Shown here: piece by piece, positions 43,547-51,312 of the stretch
Layout of the letters: each line of letters begins with the position of its first letter
Position numbering within the stretch: the stretch's first letter is position 1
Origin: Chryseobacterium lacus
Lineage (GTDB): Bacteria; Bacteroidota; Bacteroidia; Flavobacteriales; Weeksellaceae
NCBI RefSeq assembly: GCF_003336205.1
Contig: NZ_QPIE01000003.1
Coordinates: forward strand, 124,001 to 188,000
Direction: 5' to 3'
DNA: 64,000 bases
Notes under the pieces: model-generated
The model's input: the letters and a program-made list of their open reading frames with translations, nothing else
The model's database searches: none
What the model was told of the DNA's origin: nothing
Program-made: the position numbers and the translations under genes

Positions 43547-45583
43547 ATGAAAATGGCAAAAAACCGTACTCAGATCCTTTTGGTAGGAAATCCCAATGTA
43601 GGAAAATCAACTATTTTCAACGCCCTTTGCAACAAAAAACAGAAAACCGGAAACTACGCCGGAGTTACTGTGGCCAGCCATTCCGGGACGTATGTTTATA
43701 AAGAGCGCGAGATAGAAATTATAGATCTTCCGGGTTCTTACAGCATTTATCCCGACTCTGAAGACGAAGCGATTTTTTCAAAATTCTTGATACAAGAGCA
43801 AAATCAATATTCAGGTGCGATTTATATTCTGGATGCTATGAACCTGAAAAGAGGTTTGTTGCTTTTCCAGCAAATTCAGGATTTAGGAACACCGCTTTTA
43901 TTGGTGGTAAATCAGATTGATGAAGCGGAAAAACGAGGAATTCATATTGATTTTGAACTTCTTTCACAGCAGCTGAATACCAAAATAATCCAGACCAATG
44001 CCAAAGAAAAAATAGGCCTGGACGAATTGCGCGAAGCAGTTCACCAAAATTGCTTTACAAAATCTGAAAGTATTTCTTTTGAAATTCCGTTGGAGCAAAA
44101 AGAAATTGTGCACCGGATTTCTTCTCAGGCAAATGAGAAAAACCCTTACAAAGTCTGGACACTTCTATCGTCTGAAAAATACTTAGGAAAACTAGAATCG
44201 GTACATGAACAGCTGACGGATCATGACAGAAAATGTATTGTTCCGAAAAGGCTTCAAACACAGGAAACCATCAGAAGGTATCAGGAAATTGATAAAATTC
44301 TTCCTAAAGTAATTACGAAAAAACCACAGTTCAAAGAGCTTCTTACCGAAAAAGCAGACAAACTTTTAGTTCACCCTTTCTGGGGATATGTCTTCTTTGC
44401 GGTTATTTTGCTGTTTATTTTCCAGATGGTGTTTTTCATGGCAGAATATCCAATGAACTGGATCGACGCGGGATTTGCTTGGCTCGCTGAAAATGTAAAA
44501 AATATCCTTCCTGAGGGCCCGCTCGGCAGCCTCATCGGCGACGGAATTATTCCCGGGATTGGTGGAATAGTCATTTTTGCGCCTCAGATCGGAATATTAT
44601 TATATTTTCTTTATTTGCTGGAAGATTCCGGATATATGGCGAGAGTAGTTTTTTTAATGGACCGCTGGTTGAAGGTTTTTGGACTGAACGGAAAAAGTAT
44701 TGTTCCGTTAATTTCCGGAGTAGCGTGTGCTATTCCGGCAATTATGTCCACCAGAAATATTGAAAATGTAAAAGAAAGACTCATTACCATTCTGGTAACG
44801 CCCTTTATGACGTGTGCAGCGCGGCTTCCGGTGTATACCATCATCATCGCTTTGGTCATTCCCGCGAAGAAATTTATGGGTATTGATTATCGTGCCATTG
44901 CATTATTAGGCATGTATCTGCTGGGATTCGTTACGGCACTGGTTTCTGCTTTAATTCTAAAAAAAACCATTAAGCAAAAAACCAAAAGTTTCCTGATTAT
45001 GGAACTTCCGCCTTACAAGAAGCCCCTTTTCGGATATGATTTCAAGCTGATGTTGGGAAAGGTGTGGGAATTTATCAACGGAGCAGGAAGGGTGATTTTG
45101 GCAGTGAGTATCATTCTGTGGTTTCTGAGTTACTTAGGCCCGAAACAAAATCCTGATCAGTATGTGGCTACCGATGTTCATCTTCATGATTCTTACCTGG
45201 CAAAAATGGGGAAAGCGATAGAACCTGTTGTTGCGCCTTTAGGCTACGACTGGAAAATGGGAGTATCTATTATCTCAAGCTTTGCAGCAAGGGAAGTTTT
45301 TGTAGGAACCATGGCCACTTTGTACAGCTTGGATGATGATGTGGAAGAAGGCCCGATTGTAGAAAAAATGAGAAACGACGTGAAACCTAATGGCGAGAAA
45401 GTTTTTACGCTGGCGACGGGACTTTCCGTATTGGTATATTATGCTTTTGCCATGCAGTGCGTCTCTACTATTGCTGTGGTGTATCGCGAAACCCGCAGCA
45501 TCAAATGGACGACCCTTCAACTGGTGGGAATGACCGGACTGGCCTATATCGCAGCTTTTTTAGTTTACCAGTTTTTTAAATAA
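43547..45583 (+). CDS. feoB: Ferrous iron transporter FeoB
   Basis: A 678-residue inner-membrane GTPase-permease that imports Fe(II). The G-protein domain has G1 GNPNVGKS at residues 14-21, G3 DLPGSYS and G4 NQID. The membrane part has Gate domains with SGVACAIPAIMSTR and the second CVSTIAVVYRET, each bearing a conserved Cys. A Shine-Dalgarno GGAGG (43532-43536) stands 10 bp before the ATG, unusual for this DNA. The gene is followed by a 49-residue Cys-rich microprotein. Confidence 0.95.
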   Translation: MKMAKNRTQILLVGNPNVGKSTIFNALCNKKQKTGNYAGVTVASHSGTYVYKEREIEIIDLPGSYSIYPDSEDEAIFSKFLIQEQNQYSGAIYILDAMNLKRGLLLFQQIQDLGTPLLLVVNQIDEAEKRGIHIDFELLSQQLNTKIIQTNAKEKIGLDELREAVHQNCFTKSESISFEIPLEQKEIVHRISSQANEKNPYKVWTLLSSEKYLGKLESVHEQLTDHDRKCIVPKRLQTQETIRRYQEIDKILPKVITKKPQFKELLTEKADKLLVHPFWGYVFFAVILLFIFQMVFFMAEYPMNWIDAGFAWLAENVKNILPEGPLGSLIGDGIIPGIGGIVIFAPQIGILLYFLYLLEDSGYMARVVFLMDRWLKVFGLNGKSIVPLISGVACAIPAIMSTRNIENVKERLITILVTPFMTCAARLPVYTIIIALVIPAKKFMGIDYRAIALLGMYLLGFVTALVSALILKKTIKQKTKSFLIMELPPYKKPLFGYDFKLMLGKVWEFINGAGRVILAVSIILWFLSYLGPKQNPDQYVATDVHLHDSYLAKMGKAIEPVVAPLGYDWKMGVSIISSFAAREVFVGTMATLYSLDDDVEEGPIVEKMRNDVKPNGEKVFTLATGLSVLVYYAFAMQCVSTIAVVYRETRSIKWTTLQLVGMTGLAYIAAFLVYQFFK

Positions 45584-45599
45584 TCAAAATTCAAATGAA

Positions 45600-45749
45600 A
45601 TGGACACATCACTTTTAATACAATATATCATTATAGCGGTTTTGGTTTTGGCAGCTTGCTATTCCATTTTCAAAATCTTTAAAAAGAATTTTTCACCGAA
45701 GAAATTTAAGGATAATGACAATGGCTGTAGCAGCAAATGCTGTTCGTAG
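45600..45749 (+). CDS. FeoB-associated Cys-rich membrane microprotein
   Basis: A 49-residue protein starting 16 bp after the feoB stop. One membrane helix (about residues 6-24, IQYIIIAVLVLAACYSIF), a basic segment (KIFKKNFSPKKFK) and a C-terminal Cys cluster NGCSSKCCS. This layout is that of the FeoB-associated Cys-rich proteins that accompany feoB in many bacteria and may fill a FeoC-like role. The Cys cluster could sense iron or redox state, which is inference. It is easily missed because of its size. Confidence 0.78.
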   Translation: MDTSLLIQYIIIAVLVLAACYSIFKIFKKNFSPKKFKDNDNGCSSKCCS

Positions 45750-45764
45750 AAACGGATTAATTCG

Positions 45765-45772
45765 TATTTTTG
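45765..45772 (+). promoter_or_regulatory. Promoter -7 box for glmM
   Basis: TATTTTTG fits TAnnTTTG, 42 bp before the ATG at 45815. Confidence 0.5.
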
Positions 45773-45814
45773 CAGCAATTAAAAAAAATCTAATACCTAA
45801 ATTTTGAGAGAATT

Positions 45815-47197
45815 ATGTCATTAATTAAATCCATTTCCGGCATCCGCGGAACCATTGGCGGAAAAGTAAATGATAACCTGACTCCCGTAGATGTCGTAAA
45901 ATTTGCTGCAGCTTTCGGAACGTGGCTTCAGCGGAATCATAACAAAGAAAATCTTACTTTGGTGATTGGTCGTGATGCGAGAATTTCCGGTGAAATGGTG
46001 AACTCTCTGGTGACAGGTACGCTTCAGGGTTTGGGAATAAATGTTATTGATCTCGGACTTTCTACAACGCCAACAGTAGAAGTGATGGTACCGGAACTGA
46101 ATGCAGACGGTGGAATTATTCTTACTGCTTCCCATAATCCAAAACAATGGAACGCGCTGAAACTCCTGAACGAAAACGGTGAATTCATCAATGGCGAAAA
46201 TGGTGCGGAAGTGCTGCGAATTGCAGATAATGAAGACTTTGATTTTGCTGAAGTTGATGATTTAGGAAAATATGAAACCCGTTCTGATGGATTCGATATT
46301 CACATCAGTAAAATCCTGGCTTTGCCGATGGTAGATGCTGAAGCCGTGAAAGCGAAGAAGTTCAAAGTAGTGCTGGATGCTGTGAATTCAACTGGAGGAA
46401 TTTCTATTCCGCCGCTTCTGGAACAGTTGGGTTGTGAAGTGGTGAAATTATATTGTGAACCCAACGGTCATTTTCCACACAATCCCGAACCGCTGAAGGA
46501 GCATCTTTCCGACATTTGCGAACTGGTGAGAAAAGAAAAAGCTGATCTTGGAATCGTGGTGGATCCCGATGTGGACAGATTAGCGATCATTGATGAAAAC
46601 GGAGAAATGTTCGGTGAAGAATACACTCTGGTTGCGGTTGCAGACTATCTTTTGAAACATAAAAAAGGTGCTGCTGTTTCCAATCTTTCGTCCAGCCGTG
46701 CGTTGCGGGATGTCGCTGAAAAGCACAATTCCGAATATTTTGCAAGTGCTGTTGGCGAGGTGAATGTTGTAACCCTTATGAAAGAGAAAAATGCCGTTAT
46801 TGGTGGCGAAGGAAACGGAGGAATTATCTATCCTGACCTTCACTACGGAAGAGATTCTTTGGTGGGAGCTGCACTTTTCTTAACGCATTTGGCTCATGAA
46901 AATAAGACTGTTTCCGAACTTCGGACCACCTATCCTGCTTATTTCATGGGCAAAAAGAAGATAGAACTGACACCAGAAATTAATGTAGATGAACTTTTAA
47001 CAAAAATGGAAAACCTATATCAAAATGAAGAGATTTCTACCGTAGACGGCGTGAAAATTGATTTCTCTGAAAGCTGGGTTCATTTTAGAAAATCAAATAC
47101 TGAACCGATTATCAGAATTTATACTGAAGCCAAATCTCAGGAAGAAGCGGATCAATTAGGCGATGATATGATTGCAAAAATAAAAAGTTTGATTTAG
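45815..47197 (+). CDS. glmM: Phosphoglucosamine mutase
   Basis: A 460-residue alpha-D-phosphohexomutase. The phospho-Ser loop TASHNPKQWNALK puts the catalytic serine at 106, the metal loop is DPDVDRLAI, and the substrate loop is GGEGNGG. It ends with the phosphate-binding RKSNTEPIIR. GlmM is most likely (glucosamine-6-P to glucosamine-1-P for UDP-GlcNAc and peptidoglycan), though other phosphohexomutases share these motifs. Length matches GlmM of this phylum. Confidence 0.88.
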   Translation: MSLIKSISGIRGTIGGKVNDNLTPVDVVKFAAAFGTWLQRNHNKENLTLVIGRDARISGEMVNSLVTGTLQGLGINVIDLGLSTTPTVEVMVPELNADGGIILTASHNPKQWNALKLLNENGEFINGENGAEVLRIADNEDFDFAEVDDLGKYETRSDGFDIHISKILALPMVDAEAVKAKKFKVVLDAVNSTGGISIPPLLEQLGCEVVKLYCEPNGHFPHNPEPLKEHLSDICELVRKEKADLGIVVDPDVDRLAIIDENGEMFGEEYTLVAVADYLLKHKKGAAVSNLSSSRALRDVAEKHNSEYFASAVGEVNVVTLMKEKNAVIGGEGNGGIIYPDLHYGRDSLVGAALFLTHLAHENKTVSELRTTYPAYFMGKKKIELTPEINVDELLTKMENLYQNEEISTVDGVKIDFSESWVHFRKSNTEPIIRIYTEAKSQEEADQLGDDMIAKIKSLI

Positions 47198-47369
47198 ATT
47201 TTTTTATTTATATTTAGTCAGTTTATTTGAATCTTTTTAACAGCCGGTCTTTTGCGGAAAAGTTAAAGAACGCTTATGTGAAGATAGCTAAAGGATAATT
47301 TATAATTTATATGTTTTTTCAAAGTTGGGATATATTTTTCCTGCATTGAAGAGACTTTGAGATACACTA

Positions 47370-48740
47370 TTGGAAGATTTTTTTGACAATGAACTTGCTA
47401 AAAAGTTCGAAGAAATGATTGAAAACAATGATGAATTTTATTTCGATACCGAAGAATTAGAAGACATCATTATCTATTATCTGGAGCTGGGAGATATTTC
47501 CTACGCAGATCTTGCGGTGACATATGGGTTGAAAATCCATCCTCAGTCTACCGAAATTAAAATTAAAAAGCTGGAGGTGCTTTTGGAATTGGAAGACTAT
47601 CATCAGGCCAAACATCTTATTGATGAACTGAAACATGCTTCTGAAGAACATACCGATTTCCTGGTGTGCTGTGCCAAATATTATTCTAATCTTGGAAATC
47701 CTTCAAAATCAATCGCTTATTGCGAAAAAGCTTTGGCATTAGGAGAAGAAGAAAATTTCCTGCACAATTTTATTGCAGACGAATATGTCAATCTGGGCGA
47801 CCCGTTTAACGCTTTAAAAAACTACAAAAAAGCATTGAAGTTTGATCCGAATGATGAATATTCATTTGAAAACTGCCTTCATTGTTTCTATAGTTTGAAA
47901 AAATATGAAGAAGCATTGAGCTTTCTGAACAATTATCTGGATCAGTTTCCTTTCTCAGAAACCGCTTGGTATGAATACGGACAATATTTTTACAACCGAA
48001 AAAATTACGAAGAAGCCATCAAGGGATTTGATTATTTGCTGGCCATCAATTCCGGTGCTGTAGGTGTTTACGGAAATAAGGCAGCTTGTTACGAAGCACT
48101 GAAAGACTGGGAGAAAGCGATAAAAGTGTATGAAGAAATGTTGGAACTGGAACATACCAAAGCTTTCACATTTTATAAAATAGGACTATGTTACAAAGAA
48201 TTGAAACAACTGGTTCCTGCGCTTGCACATTTCCAGAAAACGCTGATTGAAGATCCTCAGTTTTATCATGCGATGATAGAGCAAAGTATTGTTTACGAAG
48301 AACTTGGTGGAATGAAAGAGGCTTTGCATTTTGCAAAAGAAGCGGCTTCTTACAACGAGAATAATGTTGAATTTCTGAAACGTCTGGCTTATCTCAGTAT
48401 TCAGATGGGAGAAATGGAAGAAAGTGAACAGTGCCTGAAAAAAATGGTTCAGAAAGAACCCGATTTGTTCTACAACTGGTATGCGTACATTGAAGTTCTC
48501 ATGATTTTGGGTGAATTCAGTGATGCACTGGAGGTTTTGGAAGAAGCCGTGATCCTGCATCACAGAGCGGAATTATATTACCAAATGAGCAATTGCTGGT
48601 ACCATCTAAAAGATTCAGCAAAAGGCAAGAAATTCTTAGATCATGCCTTGGAATTAGACGCCACCATCGTGGAAGATATGGGAAAAAAATATCCCTACAT
48701 CAAAGAAGCGGTGAAAAAATCTAAGACTAAAAAGAAGTAA
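47370..48740 (+). CDS. Tetratricopeptide-repeat protein
   Basis: A 456-residue helical protein of about ten TPR units, recognisable as repeated G/A/L-spaced pairs (for example FLHNFIADEYVNLGDPFNAL, PNDEYSFENCLHCFYSLKKY). No signal peptide or membrane helix, so probably cytoplasmic. The likely start is TTG at 47370 (EDFFDNELAKKFEEM); no ATG lies upstream in frame, and the next ATG at codon 16 would cut into the conserved acidic N-terminus. A strong terminator follows. Function unknown; probably a protein-protein scaffold. Confidence 0.82.
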   Translation: MEDFFDNELAKKFEEMIENNDEFYFDTEELEDIIIYYLELGDISYADLAVTYGLKIHPQSTEIKIKKLEVLLELEDYHQAKHLIDELKHASEEHTDFLVCCAKYYSNLGNPSKSIAYCEKALALGEEENFLHNFIADEYVNLGDPFNALKNYKKALKFDPNDEYSFENCLHCFYSLKKYEEALSFLNNYLDQFPFSETAWYEYGQYFYNRKNYEEAIKGFDYLLAINSGAVGVYGNKAACYEALKDWEKAIKVYEEMLELEHTKAFTFYKIGLCYKELKQLVPALAHFQKTLIEDPQFYHAMIEQSIVYEELGGMKEALHFAKEAASYNENNVEFLKRLAYLSIQMGEMEESEQCLKKMVQKEPDLFYNWYAYIEVLMILGEFSDALEVLEEAVILHHRAELYYQMSNCWYHLKDSAKGKKFLDHALELDATIVEDMGKKYPYIKEAVKKSKTKKK

Positions 48741-48756
48741 ATTTTATTTTATATTG

Positions 48757-48786
48757 AAACCGAAGTATTTGTGCTTCGGTTTTTTG
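48757..48786 (+). terminator. Terminator after the TPR gene
   Basis: AAACCGAAG and CTTCGGTTT pair around TATTTGTG, followed by a T run. It lies between convergent genes. Confidence 0.85.
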
Positions 48787-48796
48787 TTTTTCTTCC

Positions 48797-49678
48797 TCAC
48801 TGTTTTATTGGCTTGCTCCTCAAAAATATCAATCCGCCAATAATAATCAGTCCGCCGGTAAACTGAATGGCCGTAAGTCTTTCGCCGTCTAAAACGCCCC
48901 AAAGTACCGCAACTATTGGCATTAGCAAAGTAACGGTAGAAGCGAATAATGGACTTGAAATTTTCAAAAGCCGATAGTTCAGCAGCATGGCCAGTCCGGT
49001 TCCGAAGATAGAAAGCAAACTCACATATCCCAATCCTAGAAATTCAGAAGATGTTCCTTTAAATTCACCGAAAAATCCTGTCGATATAAGAGCCAAAAGA
49101 GAAGGCAGAAAAAGGACATAGAAGAACACAAATCCCGATAGCACTTGTGAAGATATGTCATTCAGCTTGGCTTTTACCGTAGTCATACTTATGGCGTAAA
49201 GAAAGGTAGCAATCAACAATAAAAGGATGGGAAAAAACTTGATTCCGGTTTCTCCCTGCGAACCCAACATCAGCAGACACGCACCCGAAAAACTGATGCT
49301 GACTCCCAAGATCTGTCTTCCCGTAGTTGCAGATTTCCAGAATAATCCACCCACAATAATCACGAAAATAGGCATCATGGAATTGATGATTCCTGCAACA
49401 CTGCTGCTGATCTGCGTTTCCGCAATAGGAAAAAGAAACATCGGGATGAAGTTTCCGGAAAAGGCCGCCAAAACCAACCATTTTATTCTTTTTCTCGGGA
49501 ATTTTTTTCTGTGAATAATGGCTAATGGCGAAAGCAACACTCCAGCAATCAGCACGCGCAAAGCTCCTACTTGATAAGGGTCAAAATGTTCCAGTCCTTT
49601 TTTGATCAGAATAAAAGATGAACCCCAGATAAGCGTCAGTACAATAAGCAAAATCCATTTTTCTTTTTCAGGATTCAT
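48797..49678 (-). CDS. EamA/DMT-superfamily transporter
   Basis: A 293-residue membrane protein with ten probable helices arranged as two EamA halves. The N-terminus ILLIVLTLIWGSSFILIKKGL and the segment AGIINSMMPIFVIIVGG are family-typical. Such proteins export metabolites or drugs; the substrate is unknown. It overlaps the aat gene by 4 bp and is the last gene of that leftward pair. Confidence 0.87.
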   Translation of the reverse strand: MNPEKEKWILLIVLTLIWGSSFILIKKGLEHFDPYQVGALRVLIAGVLLSPLAIIHRKKFPRKRIKWLVLAAFSGNFIPMFLFPIAETQISSSVAGIINSMMPIFVIIVGGLFWKSATTGRQILGVSISFSGACLLMLGSQGETGIKFFPILLLLIATFLYAISMTTVKAKLNDISSQVLSGFVFFYVLFLPSLLALISTGFFGEFKGTSSEFLGLGYVSLLSIFGTGLAMLLNYRLLKISSPLFASTVTLLMPIVAVLWGVLDGERLTAIQFTGGLIIIGGLIFLRSKPIKQ

Positions 49679-50319
49679 AGCGTAGATTTGAGATAATATA
49701 AATAATCAATTTTGGAAATCATTCTTGCGCCAAGGCTTTTCAAATGGTCGGTATACACCTGACAGTCAATCAGGCTCAGTTCGTGCTGATGTTCTGACAC
49801 AAAATAGATAAATCCCGCTTTGGAAGCATTGCTCACTTTTGAAAACATGCTCTCGCCACAGAAAACATCTCCGATTTGCAGCCCGTAAAATCCACCAACC
49901 AATTCGTCATTCTGCCACACTTCTACGCTTTTCGCAATTCCTTTGTTGTGCAATTGGACAAAAGTTTCGATCAGCTCATCAGAAATCCAGGTATCATTTT
50001 GATCTTTTCGATTGGTATTTTTGCATTGTTGCATTACCTCTGCAAAACACCTGTTTTCAGTAAACCGGAAACTATCTCTTGCCATTATTTTCCGCATCGA
50101 TTTGGATATTTTTAATTCATCAGGGAAAAGTACAAACCTCGGATCGGGGCACCACCACAGAATTTTCTCACCTGGATTGTACCAAGGAAAAATGCCATGT
50201 TGATACGCCAAAAGAACGCGATCCACAGATAAGTCGCCGCCCTGCGCAATCAATCCACCTATAGGATGATAGAAAGCAGGATCGGGAAATGAAATCTCAT
50301 CCTTCTGAAGCTGAATCAT
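49675..50319 (-). CDS. aat: Leucyl/phenylalanyl-tRNA-protein transferase
   Basis: A 214-residue Aat enzyme that adds Leu or Phe from aminoacyl-tRNA to proteins with basic N-termini, marking them for ClpAP. The GNAT-like core shows FPWYNPGEKILWWCPDPRF and AGFIYFVSEHQHELSLIDCQ, both diagnostic. Length is standard. Its 3' end overlaps the DMT transporter start by 4 bp; the DUF3127 gene lies upstream beyond a terminator. Confidence 0.93.
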   Translation of the reverse strand: MIQLQKDEISFPDPAFYHPIGGLIAQGGDLSVDRVLLAYQHGIFPWYNPGEKILWWCPDPRFVLFPDELKISKSMRKIMARDSFRFTENRCFAEVMQQCKNTNRKDQNDTWISDELIETFVQLHNKGIAKSVEVWQNDELVGGFYGLQIGDVFCGESMFSKVSNASKAGFIYFVSEHQHELSLIDCQVYTDHLKSLGARMISKIDYLYYLKSTL

Positions 50320-50329
50320 GGCGAAAAAT

Positions 50330-50360
50330 AAATCCTACTTTTTTTGAAAAAGCAGGATTT
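50330..50360 (-). terminator. Terminator after the DUF3127 gene
   Basis: AAATCCTACTTTTT and AAAAAGCAGGATTT pair with one mismatch around TTG. On the minus strand it follows the DUF3127 stop at 50382. Confidence 0.7.
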
Positions 50361-50381
50361 TGAAATTGTTGTGTGCATGAA

Positions 50382-50765
50382 TTAAAATGGCAAATCATCA
50401 TCCTCGTCCTCAGAGAATGGGTTTTCATTGCTGGATGAAGCGGAAGGTTGGGAGGATGGTGAGGCTTGGGTAGGCTCTGCATTGCTGTTTTCGTGAACTT
50501 TTTCCAGTCTCCAACCGGTAATGCTGTTAAAATATTTGGTCACACCGTCTGGCGCAGTCCATTCTCTTCCCCGTATATTGATGCCTACTTTCACTTGTTC
50601 GCCCTCTGAAACATTATCAAGAAGATTTATTTTCTCAGAAAGAAACTCGATGCTGATGGGTTGGGGATATTGCTCTTGGGTAAGAAGAATCATTTCCCTT
50701 TTCTGAAATCCACTTGCAAAAGTTTGAGTTTCAAACACTTTCTTTACTGTTCCTTGTAATTCCAT
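50382..50765 (-). CDS. DUF3127 protein with SSB-like acidic C-terminal tip
   Basis: A 127-residue protein. Residues 1-90 are the DUF3127 domain: MELQGTVKKVFETQTFASGF, ISIEFLSEKINLLDN, VKVGINIRGREWT and FNSITGWRLEK, which look like the strands of an OB-fold. After about residue 95 comes a Ser/Pro-rich linker and then SEDEDDDLPF. The terminal DDDLPF is nearly identical to the tip of bacterial SSB, which recruits repair proteins. A second SSB-like, ssDNA- or protein-binding role is inference. It is monocistronic. Confidence 0.85.
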   Translation of the reverse strand: MELQGTVKKVFETQTFASGFQKREMILLTQEQYPQPISIEFLSEKINLLDNVSEGEQVKVGINIRGREWTAPDGVTKYFNSITGWRLEKVHENSNAEPTQASPSSQPSASSSNENPFSEDEDDDLPF

Positions 50766-50863
50766 ACCTTTATTATTAAAAGTGTAAAAGTAATAAAATG
50801 AAAAATAGTAAGCGAATGAAAACTTACAATTATCACAAAAAAATATTTTTCGCGTTTAATTCT

Positions 50864-50892
50864 TTTGGAAAGCTAAAATTGTATTATATTTG
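50864..50892 (+). promoter_or_regulatory. Promoter for the tRNA cluster
   Basis: TTTG (50864-50867), 17 bp, then TATATTTG (50885-50892): a well-spaced Bacteroidetes -33/-7 pair, 36 bp before the first tRNA. Confidence 0.6.
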
Positions 50893-50927
50893 CACTCACA
50901 AAAAAGAAAAGTAGTTCTTTATCACTT

Positions 50928-51009
50928 GCGGATGTGGTGTAATTGGTAGCCACGCCAGACTTAGGATCTGGTGCCGAGAGGCGTGGGGGTTCGAGTCCCT
51001 TCATCCGCA
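50928..51009 (+). tRNA. tRNA-Leu (anticodon TAG)
   Basis: 82 nt. The acceptor GCGGATG pairs with CATCCGC, discriminator A. The anticodon stem CCAGA/TCTGG frames loop CTTAGGA, giving TAG. A long variable arm (GTGCCGAGAGGCGTG region) is present, as required for tRNA-Leu, and the T arm GGGGGTTCGAGTCCC is canonical. CCA is not encoded. Confidence 0.95.
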
Positions 51010-51045
51010 CATCTTATATTTCTGAATATAAATTCAGAAATTTTC

Positions 51046-51118
<73 letters not shown>

Positions 51119-51130
51119 CTGTTCTACTTT

Positions 51131-51214
51131 GCCCTGGTGGTGGAATTGGTAGACACGCAGGACTTAAAATCCTGTGTCCGCAAGGACGTACGGGTTCAAG
51201 TCCCGTCTGGGGTA
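51131..51214 (+). tRNA. tRNA-Leu (anticodon TAA)
   Basis: 84 nt. The anticodon stem CAGGA/TCCTG frames CTTAAAA, giving TAA. A long variable arm (TGTCCGCAAGGACGT) and T arm ACGGGTTCAAGTCCCGT are present. The acceptor GCCCTGG pairs with CTGGGGT using three G-U wobble pairs, including the terminal one. CCA not encoded. Confidence 0.93.
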
Positions 51215-51218
51215 CTCG

Positions 51219-51249
51219 AAACGCAGCAATCATGGATTGGCTGCGTTTT
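51219..51249 (+). terminator. Terminator after the tRNA cluster
   Basis: AAACGCAG-CAATC and GATTG-G-CTGCGTTTT pair with a one-base bulge around ATG, ending in T. Confidence 0.7.
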
Positions 51250-51288
51250 GTTATTTTGGGCAAATACAATACTTCCAAAAAATTCGAG

Positions 51289-51296
51289 TATTTTTG
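51289..51296 (+). promoter_or_regulatory. Promoter -7 box for mutL
   Basis: TATTTTTG fits TAnnTTTG, 17 bp before the ATG at 51313. A Shine-Dalgarno-like AGGAGG lies just upstream of that ATG. Confidence 0.5.
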
Positions 51297-51312
51297 TAGC
51301 AATTAGGAGGAT

